Shown in pieces: positions 29,689 through 41,778 of a stretch of 64,000 nt of DNA (its first letter is position 1; each line of letters opens with the position of its first letter). The stretch spans positions 558,001 to 622,000 of the forward strand of contig JANSYK010000001.1 in the NCBI GenBank assembly GCA_024742485.1, given 5' to 3'. The stretch is from Alphaproteobacteria bacterium. GTDB taxonomy: Bacteria > Pseudomonadota > Alphaproteobacteria > Rhizobiales > Rhizobiaceae. Under the pieces are notes generated by a model. It was not told the origin of the DNA, did not search any database, and was given only the letters and a program-made list of their open reading frames with translations. The position numbers and the translations under genes were made by a program.

Positions 29689-31200
29689 TCAGTTCGCGAG
29701 CGCGAGGCCGCGGGCGGCTTCAAGCGAGGCAGTGTAATTGTTGATCAGCGCATCGACCGATGCGGCGGTGACATCCAGCACCGGCATCGGGTAGACCCCG
29801 AAGAATATCGTCAGCGCGATGAGCGGGTACAGGATCACCTTTTCGCGTGTCGAAAGATCCAGCATCGATTTGAGGCTCTCCTTTTCCAACCCACCGAAAA
29901 TGACGCGACGGTACAGCCACAACGCATAGGCCGCCGACAGGATCACGCCCGTCGCGGCAAGCAGCGCCACCCAGGTATTGACCTGAAAGATACCCATCAG
30001 GGTCAGGAACTCGCCGACAAATCCGGACGTTCCGGGCAATCCGACATTGGCCATGGTGAACACCATGAACGCCACCGCGTATTTGGGCATATTGTTGACC
30101 AGCCCGCCATAGGCGGCAATTTCCCTCGTATGCAACCGATCATAGATAACGCCGACACACAGAAAGAGCGCAGCTGATACCAGACCGTGCGAAAGCATCT
30201 GGAAGATCGCGCCCTGGATTCCCTGCGCATTGGCCGCAAAAATGCCCATTGTCACGTAGCCCATATGCGCGACGGAAGAATAGGCAATCAGCTTCTTCAT
30301 GTCGTCCTGCATCATGGCCACCAGTGAGGTGTAGATGATGGCAATGATCGACAGCGTATAGATCAGCGGTGCGAGATCGGCCGAAGCGAGCGGGAACATC
30401 GGTAGCGAAAACCGCAGAAAACCGTAACCGCCAAGCTTCAGGAGAATACCGGCCAGGATGACCGAACCGGCGGTCGGCGCTTCGACGTGGGCATCCGGTA
30501 GCCAGGTGTGCACCGGCCACATCGGCATCTTCACCGCAAAAGAGGCAAAGAAGGCGAGCCACAGCCAGGTTTGCATATTCTCCGGAAAATTATGCACGAG
30601 GAGATCAGGAATCGATGTCGTTCCGGCATTCCAGTACATGGCCATGATGGCCAGCAGCATCAAGACAGATCCGAGCAGCGTGAACAGGAAGAACTTGAAA
30701 CTGGCATAGACCCTTCGCGCGCCGCCCCACACGCCGATGATGATGAACATCGGGATCAGACCGGCCTCGAAGAAGACATAGAACAGCACGATATCCAGCG
30801 CGCAGAACACGCCGATCATGAGCGTTTCCAGAATCAGGAATGCGATCATGTAGGACTTGACGCGCTTTTGCACCGACTCCCAACTGGCCAGAATGCACAG
30901 CGGCATCAAGAACGTGGTCAGGATGACGAACAGCATCGATATGCCGTCGACACCCATATGGTAGGAGATGCCGGCGCCCAGCCATTCGGTCTTCTCGACC
31001 ATCTGGAAGCCGAAATCGCTATTGTCGAACTCGAACCAGATATAGAGGGAGAAGACGAAGTTGAAGACGGTGGTCAGCAGCGCAACATTGCGGATATTGC
31101 GACGGCCGATCTCGCCGTCATCTCTGATCAGCAAAATGAACAGCACGCCGACAAGCGGCACAAAGGTGACCGTTGAAAGGATCGGCCAATCGGTCATCAC
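29689..31200 (-). CDS. nuoM: NADH-quinone oxidoreductase subunit M
   Basis: A 503-residue antiporter-like subunit. Conserved features include the [18 protein letters not shown] segment with the key Glu, [20 protein letters not shown], and the [13 protein letters not shown] helix lysines. Its ATG overlaps the nuoL stop by 4 bp (ATGA at 31197-31200), which indicates translational coupling. Confidence 0.96.
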   Translation of the reverse strand: MMTDWPILSTVTFVPLVGVLFILLIRDDGEIGRRNIRNVALLTTVFNFVFSLYIWFEFDNSDFGFQMVEKTEWLGAGISYHMGVDGISMLFVILTTFLMPLCILASWESVQKRVKSYMIAFLILETLMIGVFCALDIVLFYVFFEAGLIPMFIIIGVWGGARRVYASFKFFLFTLLGSVLMLLAIMAMYWNAGTTSIPDLLVHNFPENMQTWLWLAFFASFAVKMPMWPVHTWLPDAHVEAPTAGSVILAGILLKLGGYGFLRFSLPMFPLASADLAPLIYTLSIIAIIYTSLVAMMQDDMKKLIAYSSVAHMGYVTMGIFAANAQGIQGAIFQMLSHGLVSAALFLCVGVIYDRLHTREIAAYGGLVNNMPKYAVAFMVFTMANVGLPGTSGFVGEFLTLMGIFQVNTWVALLAATGVILSAAYALWLYRRVIFGGLEKESLKSMLDLSTREKVILYPLIALTIFFGVYPMPVLDVTAASVDALINNYTASLEAARGLALAN

Positions 31201-33182
31201 ACCGTACTCCCGAGCATCATCCAGGTGACAAGGGCGGCAACGCCGATCAACATCACAAAGGCATAGTGGTAGAGATAACCGGTCTGAAGGCGGACAACGC
31301 GGCTGGTGATATCCTGAACGCGCGCGGCAACGCCATCGGGACCGAACCCGTCGATCAGCCAGCCATCACCGCGCTTCCACAGGAACCGCCCGAGCCATTT
31401 GGCGGTGCGGACGAACAGCAGATCATAGGCCTCGTCGAAGTACCACTTGTTCAGCAGGAACAGGTATAGGCCGCGATGCTGCTTTGCCAGCGTCTTCGGC
31501 ACCTCCGGTGAGCGGATATAGAAATACCAGGCAACCACAAACCCGACGACCATGGCCAGGAACGGGCTCAATTTGACCCACACAGGCACATGGTGGAACT
31601 CTTCGAGAATCTGGTTCTCAGGCAATGTGAACAGTGCGCCTTTCCAGAATTCCTCATAATGGTGACCGAAGAAATCACCGATGAAGAGCATCCCTGCCAA
31701 AACGGCGCCGGCGGCCAGAATGAACAATGGCACAAGCATCACCATCGGCGACTCGTGCACATGGTGCATCACATCGGATGATGCCCGCGGCTTGCCATGG
31801 AACGTCATGAAGATCAGGCGCCAGGAGTAGAAGCTGGTGAACACGGCCGCGATCACCAACATCCAGAAAGCGAACCCGGCCGCCGGATTGTGCCCGACGA
31901 ATGATGACTCGATAATCGCATCCTTTGAGATGAAGCCGGCGGTTCCGATTCCGGTGAACGGAATGCCGAATCCAGTCAGTGCCAGTGTCCCGATGATCAT
32001 CATCCAATAGGTCATCGGGATGTGTTTGCGAAGCCCGCCCATGCGCCGCATGTCCTGCTCATCGGAAACCGAGTGAATGACCGATCCGGCGCCGAGGAAC
32101 AGCAACGCCTTGAAAAAGGCGTGGGTGAATAGATGGAAGATACCCGCCCCATAGGCGCCCACCCCGAGCGCGACGAACATGTAGCCGAGTTGCGAACAGG
32201 TCGAATAGGCGATGACCCGCTTGATATCGTTCTGAACCAGGCCAATCGTTGCGGCAAAGAAAGCGGTGATGGCGCCAATCAATGTCACGACCGTCAACGC
32301 GTCGACGGACAATTCGAACAGCGGTGACATGCGTGCGACGAGAAAGACACCGGCGGTCACCATGGTGGCGGCATGGATCAGGGCCGAAACCGGCGTCGGA
32401 CCTTCCATCGCGTCGGGCAACCAGGTGTGCAGCAGGAACTGGGCGGACTTGCCCATCGCGCCCATGAACAGAAGCAGGCAGACCGCAGTCAAAGCATGGC
32501 TTTGATCGAGCTGCATGCCGAACAGGTCGAGGACGGTGCCGGATATCGCTGTGGGTGCACCCGGAATAAACGAAGCGGCGCCGGCAAATACCACATCCAG
32601 TGAAATCGAACCGAACAGCACGAACACACCGAAGATGCCGAGGATGAAGCCGAAATCGCCAACCCTGTTGACAATGAACGCTTTCATCGCCGCCGAATTG
32701 GCCGAGGGCTTCTTGTACCAGAAACCGATAAGCAAATAGGACGCCAGGCCAACGCCCTCCCAGCCAAAGAACATCTGCAGCAGATTGTCCGACGTCACCA
32801 GCATCAGCATGGCAAATGTGAAGAGCGACAGATAGGCGAAAAACCGCGGACGATGCGGATCATGGTGCATGTAACCGATCGAATAGACATGCACCAGGCA
32901 CGAGACGGTATTGACCACCACGAGCATGACGGCCGTCAATGTGTCGACACGCAGGGCCCAGTCGATCGACATCGGTCCCGATTGCATCCACTGGAGCACA
33001 CTGACCCGGATGGTTTCACCGTCACCCAGCGCCACCTGGAAAAAGGCCAGCCAGGACAAGAGAGCCGCGATAACCATCAGGCCGCACGTCACATATTCGG
33101 ATGCTTTCGATCCGATGGACCGTCCGAAGAACCCCGCAATGATGGCGCCGATGAGCGGGAAGAAGACAATGGCGTGATACAT
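31197..33182 (-). CDS. nuoL: NADH-quinone oxidoreductase subunit L
   Basis: A 661-residue subunit, the largest antiporter-like protein of complex [17 protein letters not shown] and [29 protein letters not shown] carry the conserved Glu and Lys/His residues. The C-terminal extension contains the long lateral helix expected of NuoL. It follows nuoK by 7 bp. Confidence 0.96.
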   Translation of the reverse strand: MYHAIVFFPLIGAIIAGFFGRSIGSKASEYVTCGLMVIAALLSWLAFFQVALGDGETIRVSVLQWMQSGPMSIDWALRVDTLTAVMLVVVNTVSCLVHVYSIGYMHHDPHRPRFFAYLSLFTFAMLMLVTSDNLLQMFFGWEGVGLASYLLIGFWYKKPSANSAAMKAFIVNRVGDFGFILGIFGVFVLFGSISLDVVFAGAASFIPGAPTAISGTVLDLFGMQLDQSHALTAVCLLLFMGAMGKSAQFLLHTWLPDAMEGPTPVSALIHAATMVTAGVFLVARMSPLFELSVDALTVVTLIGAITAFFAATIGLVQNDIKRVIAYSTCSQLGYMFVALGVGAYGAGIFHLFTHAFFKALLFLGAGSVIHSVSDEQDMRRMGGLRKHIPMTYWMMIIGTLALTGFGIPFTGIGTAGFISKDAIIESSFVGHNPAAGFAFWMLVIAAVFTSFYSWRLIFMTFHGKPRASSDVMHHVHESPMVMLVPLFILAAGAVLAGMLFIGDFFGHHYEEFWKGALFTLPENQILEEFHHVPVWVKLSPFLAMVVGFVVAWYFYIRSPEVPKTLAKQHRGLYLFLLNKWYFDEAYDLLFVRTAKWLGRFLWKRGDGWLIDGFGPDGVAARVQDITSRVVRLQTGYLYHYAFVMLIGVAALVTWMMLGSTV

Positions 33183-33189
33183 GATCTGG

Positions 33190-33498
33190 TCAGCCCTTCA
33201 TCATGTTGACATCTTCAACCGCAATCGACCCGCGATTTCTGTAGAAGACGACGAGAATGGCAAGACCGATTGCTGCCTCCGCAGCCGCGACGGTCAACAC
33301 GAACAGGGCGAAAACCTGGCCGACCAGGTCTCCGAGATGTTGGGAAAATGCCACAAAATTCAAATTGACGGCGAGCAGGATCAACTCGATCGACATCAAG
33401 ATGACGATCACGTTTTTCCGGTTCAGAAAGATCCCGAACACGCCAATCGTGAAGAGGACCGCACCAACGGTGAGATAGTGGGAAAGACCGATTTCCAT
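33190..33498 (-). CDS. nuoK: NADH-quinone oxidoreductase subunit K
   Basis: A 102-residue subunit with three membrane helices. The helix 2 glutamate ([17 protein letters not shown]) and helix 3 glutamate ([13 protein letters not shown]), both needed for proton transfer, are present. It lies 18 bp after nuoJ. Confidence 0.95.
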   Translation of the reverse strand: MEIGLSHYLTVGAVLFTIGVFGIFLNRKNVIVILMSIELILLAVNLNFVAFSQHLGDLVGQVFALFVLTVAAAEAAIGLAILVVFYRNRGSIAVEDVNMMKG

Positions 33499-33516
33499 GT
33501 GCCTGCTCCTTCCCGC

Positions 33517-34131
33517 CTATATGCCCTGCCCGGGCTTCACCTTGACAACCTCGATGGCCGTCTCCGGTGTGCGGGCTACTTGTGCCGAAACATCCTGGCG
33601 TTTGACATTGTCCTTGTGACGCAGCGTCAGAACGATCGCGCCGATCATGGCGACCAGCAGGATCATGCCCGCCGCCTGAAAGAAATGGGCATAGTCTGTG
33701 TACAGGATGTTGCCGAGTGCCTGAATATTCGAAACCTCGTTCATATCAGGTATGGGCTGGGCGGCATTTGCCTCAACCTCCACCCGAAACGCGTTTCCGG
33801 CCAGAACGATGATCAGTTCGGCCGCAAGAATAAGACCGATCAGGGCACCGACCGGAGCATAGGCCATCACGCCGGAGCGCAGTTCTGCAAAATCGATATC
33901 GAGCATCATCACGACAAACAGGAACAGAACCGCGACCGCACCGACATAGACGACCACGAGAATGAGCGCCAGAAACTCGGCGCCCGCCAGCAGAAAAAGG
34001 GCGGCGGCATTGAAGAAGGTCAGGATCAGGAACAACACCGAATGCACCGGGTTGCGCGAGGATATGACCATCAGGGCCGATGCCACGGCGATCGCCGAGA
34101 ACAGATAGAAAAACAGAGTCTGTAGACCCAT
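33517..34131 (-). CDS. nuoJ: NADH-quinone oxidoreductase subunit J
   Basis: A 204-residue subunit with five membrane helices, including the conserved third helix YVGAVAVLFLFVVMML whose pi-bulge is part of the proton path. Compared with E. coli it has a longer polar C-terminus (from about residue 170). A 164-nt gap separates it from nuoI, unusually wide for this operon. Confidence 0.94.
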   Translation of the reverse strand: MGLQTLFFYLFSAIAVASALMVISSRNPVHSVLFLILTFFNAAALFLLAGAEFLALILVVVYVGAVAVLFLFVVMMLDIDFAELRSGVMAYAPVGALIGLILAAELIIVLAGNAFRVEVEANAAQPIPDMNEVSNIQALGNILYTDYAHFFQAAGMILLVAMIGAIVLTLRHKDNVKRQDVSAQVARTPETAIEVVKVKPGQGI

Positions 34132-34295
34132 GATCCGTGCCTTTTTGTGTGTCCCCCGAGGGCCGCAACGCCATCCGTCACGTCCTCAAAAGTGTCCGGT
34201 CCCGTGCCGGCTCCAAAATTCCATTCCACCGGGCCTCTCGAATGACCCGAACCGGTAATCAGTGGCAATCTGCGGAAGCGCAGCGCCACAAGCGC

Positions 34296-34784
34296 CTACC
34301 GGTAAGGCGCATCCAGTGTCATATTGGCAGCGATTTCGCGCTCCCAGCGGTCACCATTGTCCAGCAATTTGTCCTTGTCGTAATAAAGCTCTTCGCGCGT
34401 TTCAGCGGCAAATTCGAAATTCGGTCCCTCGACAATCGCATCGACCGGGCAGGCCTCCTGGCAGAATCCGCAATAGATGCACTTGACCATGTCGATGTCG
34501 TACCGGACCGTACGACGCGTTCCGTCATTGCGGCGCGGCCCGGCTTCGATCGTGATGGCCTGTGCGGGACAAATGGCCTCGCACAGTTTGCAGGCAATGC
34601 AACGCTCTTCGCCGTTGGGATACCGCCGCAGCGCATGCTCACCGCGGAAACGCGGGCTGACCGGCCCCTTTTCGAAGGGGTAGTTGACCGTCGCTTTCGG
34701 CGCGAAGAAGTATCGCATCGACAGCACGAACGCTTCGGCGAACTCCTTCAGGAAAACTGATTTTGCGGCTTGTGCGAGGGACAT
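34296..34784 (-). CDS. nuoI: NADH-quinone oxidoreductase subunit I
   Basis: A 162-residue ferredoxin-like subunit carrying two [4Fe-4S] clusters (N6a and N6b). The motifs are [12 protein letters not shown] and [12 protein letters not shown]. It lies in the connecting arm next to NuoB and NuoH. It starts 14 bp after nuoH. Confidence 0.96.
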   Translation of the reverse strand: MSLAQAAKSVFLKEFAEAFVLSMRYFFAPKATVNYPFEKGPVSPRFRGEHALRRYPNGEERCIACKLCEAICPAQAITIEAGPRRNDGTRRTVRYDIDMVKCIYCGFCQEACPVDAIVEGPNFEFAAETREELYYDKDKLLDNGDRWEREIAANMTLDAPYR

Positions 34785-34798
34785 GACCTTCTCCGGGT

Positions 34799-35845
34799 TC
34801 AGGCCGACCAGCCGGTCAGTTTGAGGACAAAAGCGACAATCACGACCATCGCCAGCGAAATCGGCAGAAACACCTTCCAGCCAAGCCGCATCAACTGGTC
34901 ATAGCGGTAACGCGGTACAAATGCCTTGACCATCGAGAACATGAAAAAGACGAAGCAAACCTTGAGGACGAACCAGATGATGCCGGGAACCCAATTGAGG
35001 AACCAGACATCGACCGGCGGAAGCCAGCCGCCGAGGAACAGGATTGTCGTCAGCGCGCACATCAGCACGATGGCCGCATACTCGCCGAGCATGAACATCA
35101 TGTAAGGCGTCGAGCTGTATTCCACCATGAAACCCGCCACCAGTTCGGATTCGGCTTCCGGCAGATCGAATGGCGGCCGGTTTGTCTCGGCGAGCGCGGA
35201 GATAAAGAAGATGATGAACATCGGGAACAGCGCCAGCCAATGCCAATCCAGCAGGGAATTGGGAAGACCAAGCCGGGTGCCCAGACCATCCTGCTGGGAC
35301 AATACGATATCCGTCAGGTTCAGCGACCCGACGCACAACAGCACCGTAATGATGACGAAGCCGATGGAAACCTCGTAGGAGACCATCTGGGCTGCGGAAC
35401 GAAGCGCGCCGAGAAACGGATATTTCGAGTTGGAGGCCCAGCCCCCCATTATGACGCCATAGACCTCAAGCGAGGAAATCGCGAAAACATACAAGATGCC
35501 GACATTGATGGAGGCAATCGCCCAACCATCCGCCACCGGAATGACCGCCCAGGCCGCGAGGGCAAGGGTCACCGACACAAGCGGCGCCAGCAGGAAGACG
35601 CCCTTGTTGGCACCGGCCGGAATAACCGGCTCCTTCAGGGCAAACTTGATCAGATCCGCAAAGGACTGAAACAGCCCCCAGGGTCCGACCACATTGGGCC
35701 CGCGCCGCATCTGGACTGCAGCCCAGATCTTTCGGTCTGCGTAGAGAATGTAAGCGATGAACAACAGCAGCGCGACGAGCAACAGCACGGATTGCCCGAT
35801 CATGATCGCCGTTGGCCAGACATATGTTGAGAAGAAGGAATCCAT
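34799..35845 (-). CDS. nuoH: NADH-quinone oxidoreductase subunit H
   Basis: A 348-residue subunit with eight or nine membrane segments that helps form the quinone tunnel. [22 protein letters not shown] and [20 protein letters not shown], both hallmarks of NuoH/ND1, are intact. It lies 18 bp after nuoG. Confidence 0.96.
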   Translation of the reverse strand: MDSFFSTYVWPTAIMIGQSVLLLVALLLFIAYILYADRKIWAAVQMRRGPNVVGPWGLFQSFADLIKFALKEPVIPAGANKGVFLLAPLVSVTLALAAWAVIPVADGWAIASINVGILYVFAISSLEVYGVIMGGWASNSKYPFLGALRSAAQMVSYEVSIGFVIITVLLCVGSLNLTDIVLSQQDGLGTRLGLPNSLLDWHWLALFPMFIIFFISALAETNRPPFDLPEAESELVAGFMVEYSSTPYMMFMLGEYAAIVLMCALTTILFLGGWLPPVDVWFLNWVPGIIWFVLKVCFVFFMFSMVKAFVPRYRYDQLMRLGWKVFLPISLAMVVIVAFVLKLTGWSA

Positions 35846-35863
35846 GATCGCTGTGCCTGTTCC

Positions 35864-37945
35864 CTATTCCGCTGCGACCTGACCGGCGTTGCGTGCCAGG
35901 GCAGAACATTCCGCCATGACCGCCGACGCACGGGCAATCGGGTTGGTGAGGTAAAAATCGCTGATCGGCGATGCGAAGGCCGCCTTGTCGAGCTGACCTG
36001 CCTTTCCGGCAAGGGCGGAAACATCGGCCGCATTGCCTGCTGCAATGCTGTCAAACGCCGCAAGGTGCGGATGCGCCTCATGCAGAACCGCCCGCAACTG
36101 TGCCAGGGAATCGTAAGGCAATGTCTTTCCCAGAACATCCGACAGCGCCCGCAGGATCGCCCAGTCTTCCTTGGCGTCCCCCGGTGGAAAGGCAGCGCGA
36201 AGTCCGCGTTGCACCCGGCCTTCGGTGTTGACATATGTCCCGTGTTTTTCGCTGAAGGTGGCACCGGGCAAGATCACATCGGCATGGTGAGCCCCAACAT
36301 CGCCATGACTTCCGATATAGACCGTGAAGCCGGCCTTGCGCTGGGTCATGTCCAACTCGTCGGCACCCAAAAGGAAGAGCACGTCACTATCCCCGAGCAT
36401 CTCTGCGGCAGACTTGCCATCTGTCCCCGGAACGAAACCGATATCCAGCCCGCCGACACGGCTGGCAGCCGTGTGCAACACGGCAAATCCATTCCACTCG
36501 GCTCCGACCGCACCGACATCAGTTCCCAGCATTGCGGCCTGCGACAACACCGCAGCGCCGTCGTCGCGCGCCAACGCGCCTTGTCCGACAAGGATCATGG
36601 GACGCTGTGCATCCTTGAGTGTTGAGGCAAATTTGTGGGTGCCCGCAACCAGTTCTGACAGCGTATCGGGACCGGCGCCCAGATATTCATAGTCATAACG
36701 CAAATCGGTATTTTCGCCGATCACGGCAATCGGAAAATCTTCCATGCGCCAGCGCTTGCGAATGCGGGCATTCAATATGGACGCTTCGAAGCGGGGATTG
36801 GAGCCGATGATCAACAGCGCATCGGCATCTTCAATGCCCTCGATCGTCGGATTGAACAGATAGCTGGCGCGGCCGTCTGCCGGGTCCAGTTTCGCGCCAT
36901 CCTGTCGGCAATCGATATTGGAAGAGCCGAGATTATCCATCAATTGCTTGAGCGCAAACATTTCCTCGACCGTCGCCAGATCACCGGCGATCGCACCGAT
37001 CCGTTCACCGCCTGAGGCATCCACGGCCTTTTTGACGGCGGCAAAGGCATCGCCCCAGCTTGCCGCCTCCAGTCTCCCATTGCGCTTGACGAAGGGCCGG
37101 TCGAGCCGCTGTGATTTCAAGCCATCCCAGATAAAGCGGGACTTGTCGGAAATCCACTCCTCATTGATGGCTTCGTTGATACGCGGCATGATCCGCATCA
37201 CTTCACGTCCACGCGTATCGACGCGGATGGCCGAACCGCATGCATCCATCACGTCGATCGTTTCTGTCTTGTTCAATTCCCAGGGGCGCGCCTGAAAGGC
37301 ATAGGGTTTGGATGTCAGCGCACCGACAGGGCAAAGATCGATGACATTGCCCTGTAATTCGGATGTCATGGCCTGCTCGAGATAAGTGGTAATCTCGGCA
37401 TCCTCGCCGCGGCCGATCAGCCCCAGTTCCGAAATGCCCGCGACTTCCGTCGTGAACCGGACACATCTGGTGCAGTGAATGCACCGCGTCATGATCGTCT
37501 TGACCAGCGGCCCGATATATTTGTCCTCGACGGCGCGCTTGTTTTCGTGGAAACGCGATGAATCGACACCAAACGCCATTGCCTGGTCCTGAAGGTCGCA
37601 CTCGCCACCCTGGTCGCAGATCGGGCAATCCAGCGGATGGTTGATCAGCAGGAATTCCATGACGCCTTCGCGCGCCTTCTTGACCATAGGTGTGTTGGTG
37701 AACACCTCAGGCGGCTGCCCTTCCGGGCCAGGGCGCAAATCCTTCACATTCATGGCACAGGAAGCCGCTGGCTTCGGTGGTCCACCCTTCACCTCGACCA
37801 GGCACATCCGGCAATTACCGGCTACGGAAAGCCGTTCATGGAAACAAAAACGCGGAACCTGTGCACCGGCTTCCTCGCACGCCTGCAACAGCGTGTAGTG
37901 ATCCGGTACTTCAATCTCGTTTCCGTCGACCTTGATCTTTGCCAT
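35864..37945 (-). CDS. nuoG: NADH-quinone oxidoreductase subunit G
   Basis: A 693-residue peripheral-arm subunit. The N-terminal ferredoxin-like domain has the [2Fe-2S] cysteines (CRMCLVEV) and the segment [33 protein letters not shown] follows with cluster ligands. The rest is a molybdopterin-oxidoreductase-like domain without a cofactor, as usual for NuoG. It starts 58 bp after nuoF. Confidence 0.95.
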   Translation of the reverse strand: MAKIKVDGNEIEVPDHYTLLQACEEAGAQVPRFCFHERLSVAGNCRMCLVEVKGGPPKPAASCAMNVKDLRPGPEGQPPEVFTNTPMVKKAREGVMEFLLINHPLDCPICDQGGECDLQDQAMAFGVDSSRFHENKRAVEDKYIGPLVKTIMTRCIHCTRCVRFTTEVAGISELGLIGRGEDAEITTYLEQAMTSELQGNVIDLCPVGALTSKPYAFQARPWELNKTETIDVMDACGSAIRVDTRGREVMRIMPRINEAINEEWISDKSRFIWDGLKSQRLDRPFVKRNGRLEAASWGDAFAAVKKAVDASGGERIGAIAGDLATVEEMFALKQLMDNLGSSNIDCRQDGAKLDPADGRASYLFNPTIEGIEDADALLIIGSNPRFEASILNARIRKRWRMEDFPIAVIGENTDLRYDYEYLGAGPDTLSELVAGTHKFASTLKDAQRPMILVGQGALARDDGAAVLSQAAMLGTDVGAVGAEWNGFAVLHTAASRVGGLDIGFVPGTDGKSAAEMLGDSDVLFLLGADELDMTQRKAGFTVYIGSHGDVGAHHADVILPGATFSEKHGTYVNTEGRVQRGLRAAFPPGDAKEDWAILRALSDVLGKTLPYDSLAQLRAVLHEAHPHLAAFDSIAAGNAADVSALAGKAGQLDKAAFASPISDFYLTNPIARASAVMAECSALARNAGQVAAE

Positions 37946-38003
37946 CGTCTGTCCAGTTCCGCGGTCGCCCGCACCACCCTATTTTGTCAAGCGTTCCGCC
38001 TGC

Positions 38004-39305
38004 CTATTCAGCCGCCTCAAGTGCCGGTGCGCTTCCGGCATTGCGCGTATAATCATCTATCCGTTGCTCGATCTCGGGCCGGAAATGCCGGATCAGACCC
38101 TGGATCGGCCATGCCGCAGCATCCCCCAACGCACAGATCGTGTGACCCTCGATCTGCTTGGTGACATCAAACAGCATGTCTATTTCCTTTTTCTGCGCGT
38201 TGCCGGTCGCCATGCGCTCCATCACCCGCCACATCCAACCAGTACCCTCACGGCACGGTGTGCATTGGCCGCAGCTTTCATGCTTGTAGAAATAGGAAAG
38301 CCGCGCAATTGCCCGGATGATGTCCGTGGAGCGGTCCATGACGATCACCGCCGCCGTTCCCAGTCCGGATTTGAGGTCGCGAAGACTGTCAAAGTCCATC
38401 GGACAGTCGATGATCTGATCAGCCGGCACACACGGAACCGATGATCCACCCGGAATGACCGCAAGCAGATTGTCCCATCCGCCGCGGACGCCACCACAGT
38501 GACGCTCGATCAGTTCACGAAACGGGATCGACATTTCCTCTTCGAAGGTTGCCGGTTGATTGACGTGCCCCGACACGCAGAAGAGTTTGGTGCCGTGATT
38601 GTTCGGACGCCCGAACCCGGCAAACCAGGCTCCGCCTCGCCGCAGGATCGTCGGCGCCACGGCAATGGATTCCACATTGTTGACGGTGGTCGGACAGCCA
38701 TACAGACCGACATTTGCAGGAAATGGCGGTTTCAGGCGGGGCTGACCCTTCTTGCCCTCAAGGCTTTCCAGCAGCGCCGTTTCTTCGCCGCAGATATAGG
38801 CGCCGGCGCCATGGTGGAGATAGACGTCATAGTCCCAGCCGCATTTGTTGTCCTTGCCAAGCAGTCCGGCATCGTAACATTCGTCGATAGCGGCCTGGAG
38901 GGCCTCGCGTTCACGCATATATTCACCGCGAATATAGATGTAGGCGGTGTTTGCGCCCATGGCGAAACCGGCGATGACACATCCCTCGATCAGCGTGTGG
39001 GGATCGTTGCGCATGATATCCCGGTCCTTGCAGGTTCCGGGTTCGGATTCATCCGCATTGACCACCAGATAATGTGGCCGACCATCGGATTCTTTCGGCA
39101 TGAAAGACCATTTCAGGCCCGTCGGAAATCCGGCACCGCCGCGCCCGCGCAGGCCCGATGTCTTCATTTCGTCGATGATCCAGTCGCGGCCCTTGTCGAT
39201 CAGCGCCTTGGTCCCATCCCAATGGCCGCGCGACATCGCACCCTTCAGGCTCTTGTCCTTCAGGCCGTAGATATTGGTAAAGATGCGGTCTTTATCCTGC
39301 AGCAT
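38004..39305 (-). CDS. nuoF: NADH-quinone oxidoreductase subunit F
   Basis: A 433-residue subunit that binds NADH, FMN and the N3 [4Fe-4S] cluster. [13 protein letters not shown] is the NADH-binding loop, and [12 protein letters not shown] holds three of the N3 cysteines. It receives electrons from NADH and passes them on to the cluster chain. It starts 11 bp after nuoE. Confidence 0.96.
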   Translation of the reverse strand: MLQDKDRIFTNIYGLKDKSLKGAMSRGHWDGTKALIDKGRDWIIDEMKTSGLRGRGGAGFPTGLKWSFMPKESDGRPHYLVVNADESEPGTCKDRDIMRNDPHTLIEGCVIAGFAMGANTAYIYIRGEYMREREALQAAIDECYDAGLLGKDNKCGWDYDVYLHHGAGAYICGEETALLESLEGKKGQPRLKPPFPANVGLYGCPTTVNNVESIAVAPTILRRGGAWFAGFGRPNNHGTKLFCVSGHVNQPATFEEEMSIPFRELIERHCGGVRGGWDNLLAVIPGGSSVPCVPADQIIDCPMDFDSLRDLKSGLGTAAVIVMDRSTDIIRAIARLSYFYKHESCGQCTPCREGTGWMWRVMERMATGNAQKKEIDMLFDVTKQIEGHTICALGDAAAWPIQGLIRHFRPEIEQRIDDYTRNAGSAPALEAAE

Positions 39306-39316
39306 GCGCTATCCCT

Positions 39317-40327
39317 TTACCGTGGCTTCTTGCCGAACACGCGGACATATTCGTCAACGCCACCCTCCGCGAGAGCCTTGGCCTGGCGAACCCAGTCGTC
39401 CCGCTCGATCCGGCCCTTGAATTTCAGATATCCGTCAACCCACTCGCGTTCAGCCTCACCCCATTTGGTGATCTGCTCCCACTTGTAGACACCGATCGAA
39501 TGCAGCACGCTCTCGATCTTCGGACCCACGCCGGAAATCAATTTCAGATCATCAATTTCATCGGGTCTTTCCATCGCTGCCGGTCTGTTCGCATCCGAAA
39601 GGTCCGGTTTGGCCGCCTTTTTCGGGGCCGACGGCTTCGTCGAGGTCCTGCCGGTCGGCTTTGCGGCGGACTTCTTGGCTGGTGCCTTGGCCGCTGTCTT
39701 CTGCTTCACCGGCGCATCGTCACTGGTCAGCGTCGTAAGCCCCCCGATCGGCGCCGACAGATGGCGACCATTCTGTGGCCCGGGTGTGACGGAATCCCCC
39801 TTGCCGGCTTCGAATGTATCAATAATATCAGCCAGTTGCTCGGGAGTGAGATCCTCATATGCATCCTTGAAAATCATCACCATGGGTGCATTGACGCAGG
39901 CGCCCTGGCACTCCACCTCTTCCCAGGACAGGGTTCCCGCCTCATTCGGTTCCAGCGGATGGGCGGAAATCTTGTTCTTGCACACCCGGATCAGCTCTTC
40001 GGAGCCACGGAGCATGCAAGGGGTCGTTCCGCACACTTGAATATGCGCCTTCGTGCCGACCGGCTTCAACTGGAACTGCGTGTAGAAGGTTGCCACCTCT
40101 AGCGCCCTAATCAAAGGCATGCCGAGCATGTCGGCAACCGACTCGATGGCCGCCTTCGTCACCCAGCCATCCTGTTCCTGCGCACGCATCAGCAAAGGGA
40201 TGATTGCCGATTGCTCCCGGCCCTTCGGGTATTTCTTGATAGTCGCCTTTGCCCAGGCGGCATTGTCCCGCGAAAACTTGAACCCGTCGGGTTGCACAGA
40301 GTCTTCTGCAAGTCGGCGTACGGACAT
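39317..40327 (-). CDS. nuoE: NADH-quinone oxidoreductase subunit E with HhH extension
   Basis: A 336-residue protein. The first half is a normal NuoE: thioredoxin-like fold with N1a [2Fe-2S] ligands C99, C104, C140 and C144. After about residue 205 an Ala/Lys/Pro-rich linker leads to a C-terminal helix-hairpin-helix segment ([19 protein letters not shown]), so the protein is about twice the E. coli length. Such extensions occur in other alphaproteobacterial NuoE as far as I recall. The start at 40327 sits next to the stop of the preceding small gene. Confidence 0.94.
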   Translation of the reverse strand: MSVRRLAEDSVQPDGFKFSRDNAAWAKATIKKYPKGREQSAIIPLLMRAQEQDGWVTKAAIESVADMLGMPLIRALEVATFYTQFQLKPVGTKAHIQVCGTTPCMLRGSEELIRVCKNKISAHPLEPNEAGTLSWEEVECQGACVNAPMVMIFKDAYEDLTPEQLADIIDTFEAGKGDSVTPGPQNGRHLSAPIGGLTTLTSDDAPVKQKTAAKAPAKKSAAKPTGRTSTKPSAPKKAAKPDLSDANRPAAMERPDEIDDLKLISGVGPKIESVLHSIGVYKWEQITKWGEAEREWVDGYLKFKGRIERDDWVRQAKALAEGGVDEYVRVFGKKPR

Positions 40328-40329
40328 AC

Positions 40330-40590
40330 TTATTGCGCCTCTTGATTGATTGCACGGCAACGCGAATTGGTCACCGTGACAAATTCACATGCATAAGCCG
40401 CGGTGTCCTTTTGCAGCAATACGACATATTGCGCGCCATTGGGCGCCATGGCCTTGATTTCGAAGCCCTGACGAAGCAGGCCCCGCATCGTATTGGAATC
40501 TCCACCGCTGTCCTGCGCCATGATTGGCAATGCCGTCAAAGGCAGAGCCAGAACTGCACCAAGAACACCACCGAGCATCTTCTTCATCAT
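40330..40590 (-). CDS. Small secreted protein encoded inside the nuo operon
   Basis: An 86-residue protein with a signal peptide ([26 protein letters not shown], cleavage near residue 25) and a short mature part with two cysteines (C68, C78) that could form a disulfide. It overlaps nuoD by 4 bp and abuts nuoE, so it is translated as part of the operon. I do not recognise a family. The position suggests a link to complex I, but nothing in the sequence shows one. Confidence 0.75.
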   Translation of the reverse strand: MMKKMLGGVLGAVLALPLTALPIMAQDSGGDSNTMRGLLRQGFEIKAMAPNGAQYVVLLQKDTAAYACEFVTVTNSRCRAINQEAQ

Positions 40591-41777
40591 CGGTCCACCT
40601 CTCCAAACACGATATCCAGCGACCCCAGAATCGCCGAAACATCCGCTAGCATGTGACCTCGACAGATGAAATCCATGGCCTGAAGATGGGCGTAACCCGG
40701 TGCCTTGATCTTGCAGCGATAGGGCCGATTGCTGCCATCGGAAACAAGATAGACACCGAATTCACCCTTGGGCGCTTCAACCGCTGTGTAAACCTCGCCC
40801 TCGGGCACGTGATAGCCTTCGGTGTAGAGTTTGAAGTGATGGATGAGCGCTTCCATCGAGCGCTTCATTTCCCCACGTTTCGGTGGCACGAATTTACCGT
40901 CGACCGATGAAACCGGACCGGTTCGCGCATCGCCCAACAGCCGCTCGACACACTGCTTCATGATCCCCACCGACTGCCGCATCTCTTCCATGCGGATCAG
41001 GTAACGGTCATAGCAGTCACCGTTTTTTCCGATCGGAATTTCGAATTCCATATCGCTGTAGCATTCATAGGGCTGCGACCGCCGCAAATCCCAGGCCGCG
41101 CCGGATCCACGCACCATCACGCCGGAGAAGCCCCATGCCCAGCAATCATCAAGACTGACAACACCGATATCGACATTGCGTTGCTTGAAAATGCGGTTGC
41201 CGGTCAAAAGCGCATCGATGTCATCGCAGACCTTGAGGAACGGATCACACCAATTGCCGATATCTTCGACCAGTTCCGGTGGCAGGTCCTGATGAACGCC
41301 ACCCGGACGTACATAGGCCGAGTGCATACGCGCGCCACAGGCCCGCTCGTAAAACACCATCAGTTTTTCGCGTTCTTCAAAGCCCCAAAGCGGCGGTGTC
41401 AGAGCGCCCACATCCAGAGCCTGCGTCGTGATATTCAGCAGGTGGGACAGGATGCGGCCGATTTCGGAATACAGCACCCGGATCAACTGACCGCGGATCG
41501 GCACCTCCGCCCCCATCAGCTTTTCGACAGCCAGGGAATAGGCATGTTCCTGGTTCATCGGCGCGACGTAGTCAAGCCGATCAAAATACGGCAAAGCCTG
41601 CAGGTATGTCTTTGTTTCAATGAGTTTTTCGGTTCCGCGATGCAGCAGGCCTATATGCGGGTCGACACGTTCGACAATTTCGCCGTCGAGTTCGAGAACC
41701 AGACGCAAAACACCGTGGGCGGCCGGATGCTGTGGCCCGAAATTGATGTTGAAATTGCGCACATTATGTTCTGTCAT
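40587..41777 (-). CDS. nuoD: NADH-quinone oxidoreductase subunit D
   Basis: A 396-residue subunit (49-kDa homologue) forming the quinone-reduction site with Nuo[25 protein letters not shown] contains the conserved quinone-site His; [19 protein letters not shown] and the C-terminal [12 protein letters not shown] segment are also typical. The start at 41777 (MTEHNVRNF) is preferred over the longer open frame. It begins one base after the GFA-family stop. Confidence 0.96.
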   Translation of the reverse strand: MTEHNVRNFNINFGPQHPAAHGVLRLVLELDGEIVERVDPHIGLLHRGTEKLIETKTYLQALPYFDRLDYVAPMNQEHAYSLAVEKLMGAEVPIRGQLIRVLYSEIGRILSHLLNITTQALDVGALTPPLWGFEEREKLMVFYERACGARMHSAYVRPGGVHQDLPPELVEDIGNWCDPFLKVCDDIDALLTGNRIFKQRNVDIGVVSLDDCWAWGFSGVMVRGSGAAWDLRRSQPYECYSDMEFEIPIGKNGDCYDRYLIRMEEMRQSVGIMKQCVERLLGDARTGPVSSVDGKFVPPKRGEMKRSMEALIHHFKLYTEGYHVPEGEVYTAVEAPKGEFGVYLVSDGSNRPYRCKIKAPGYAHLQAMDFICRGHMLADVSAILGSLDIVFGEVDR

Positions 41778-41778
41778 T

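Noticed and set aside
33181-34125. Plus-strand open frame (314 codons) antisense to nuoK and nuoJ
   Set aside because: Composition is charged and repetitive without any fold; the minus strand carries conserved complex I genes.
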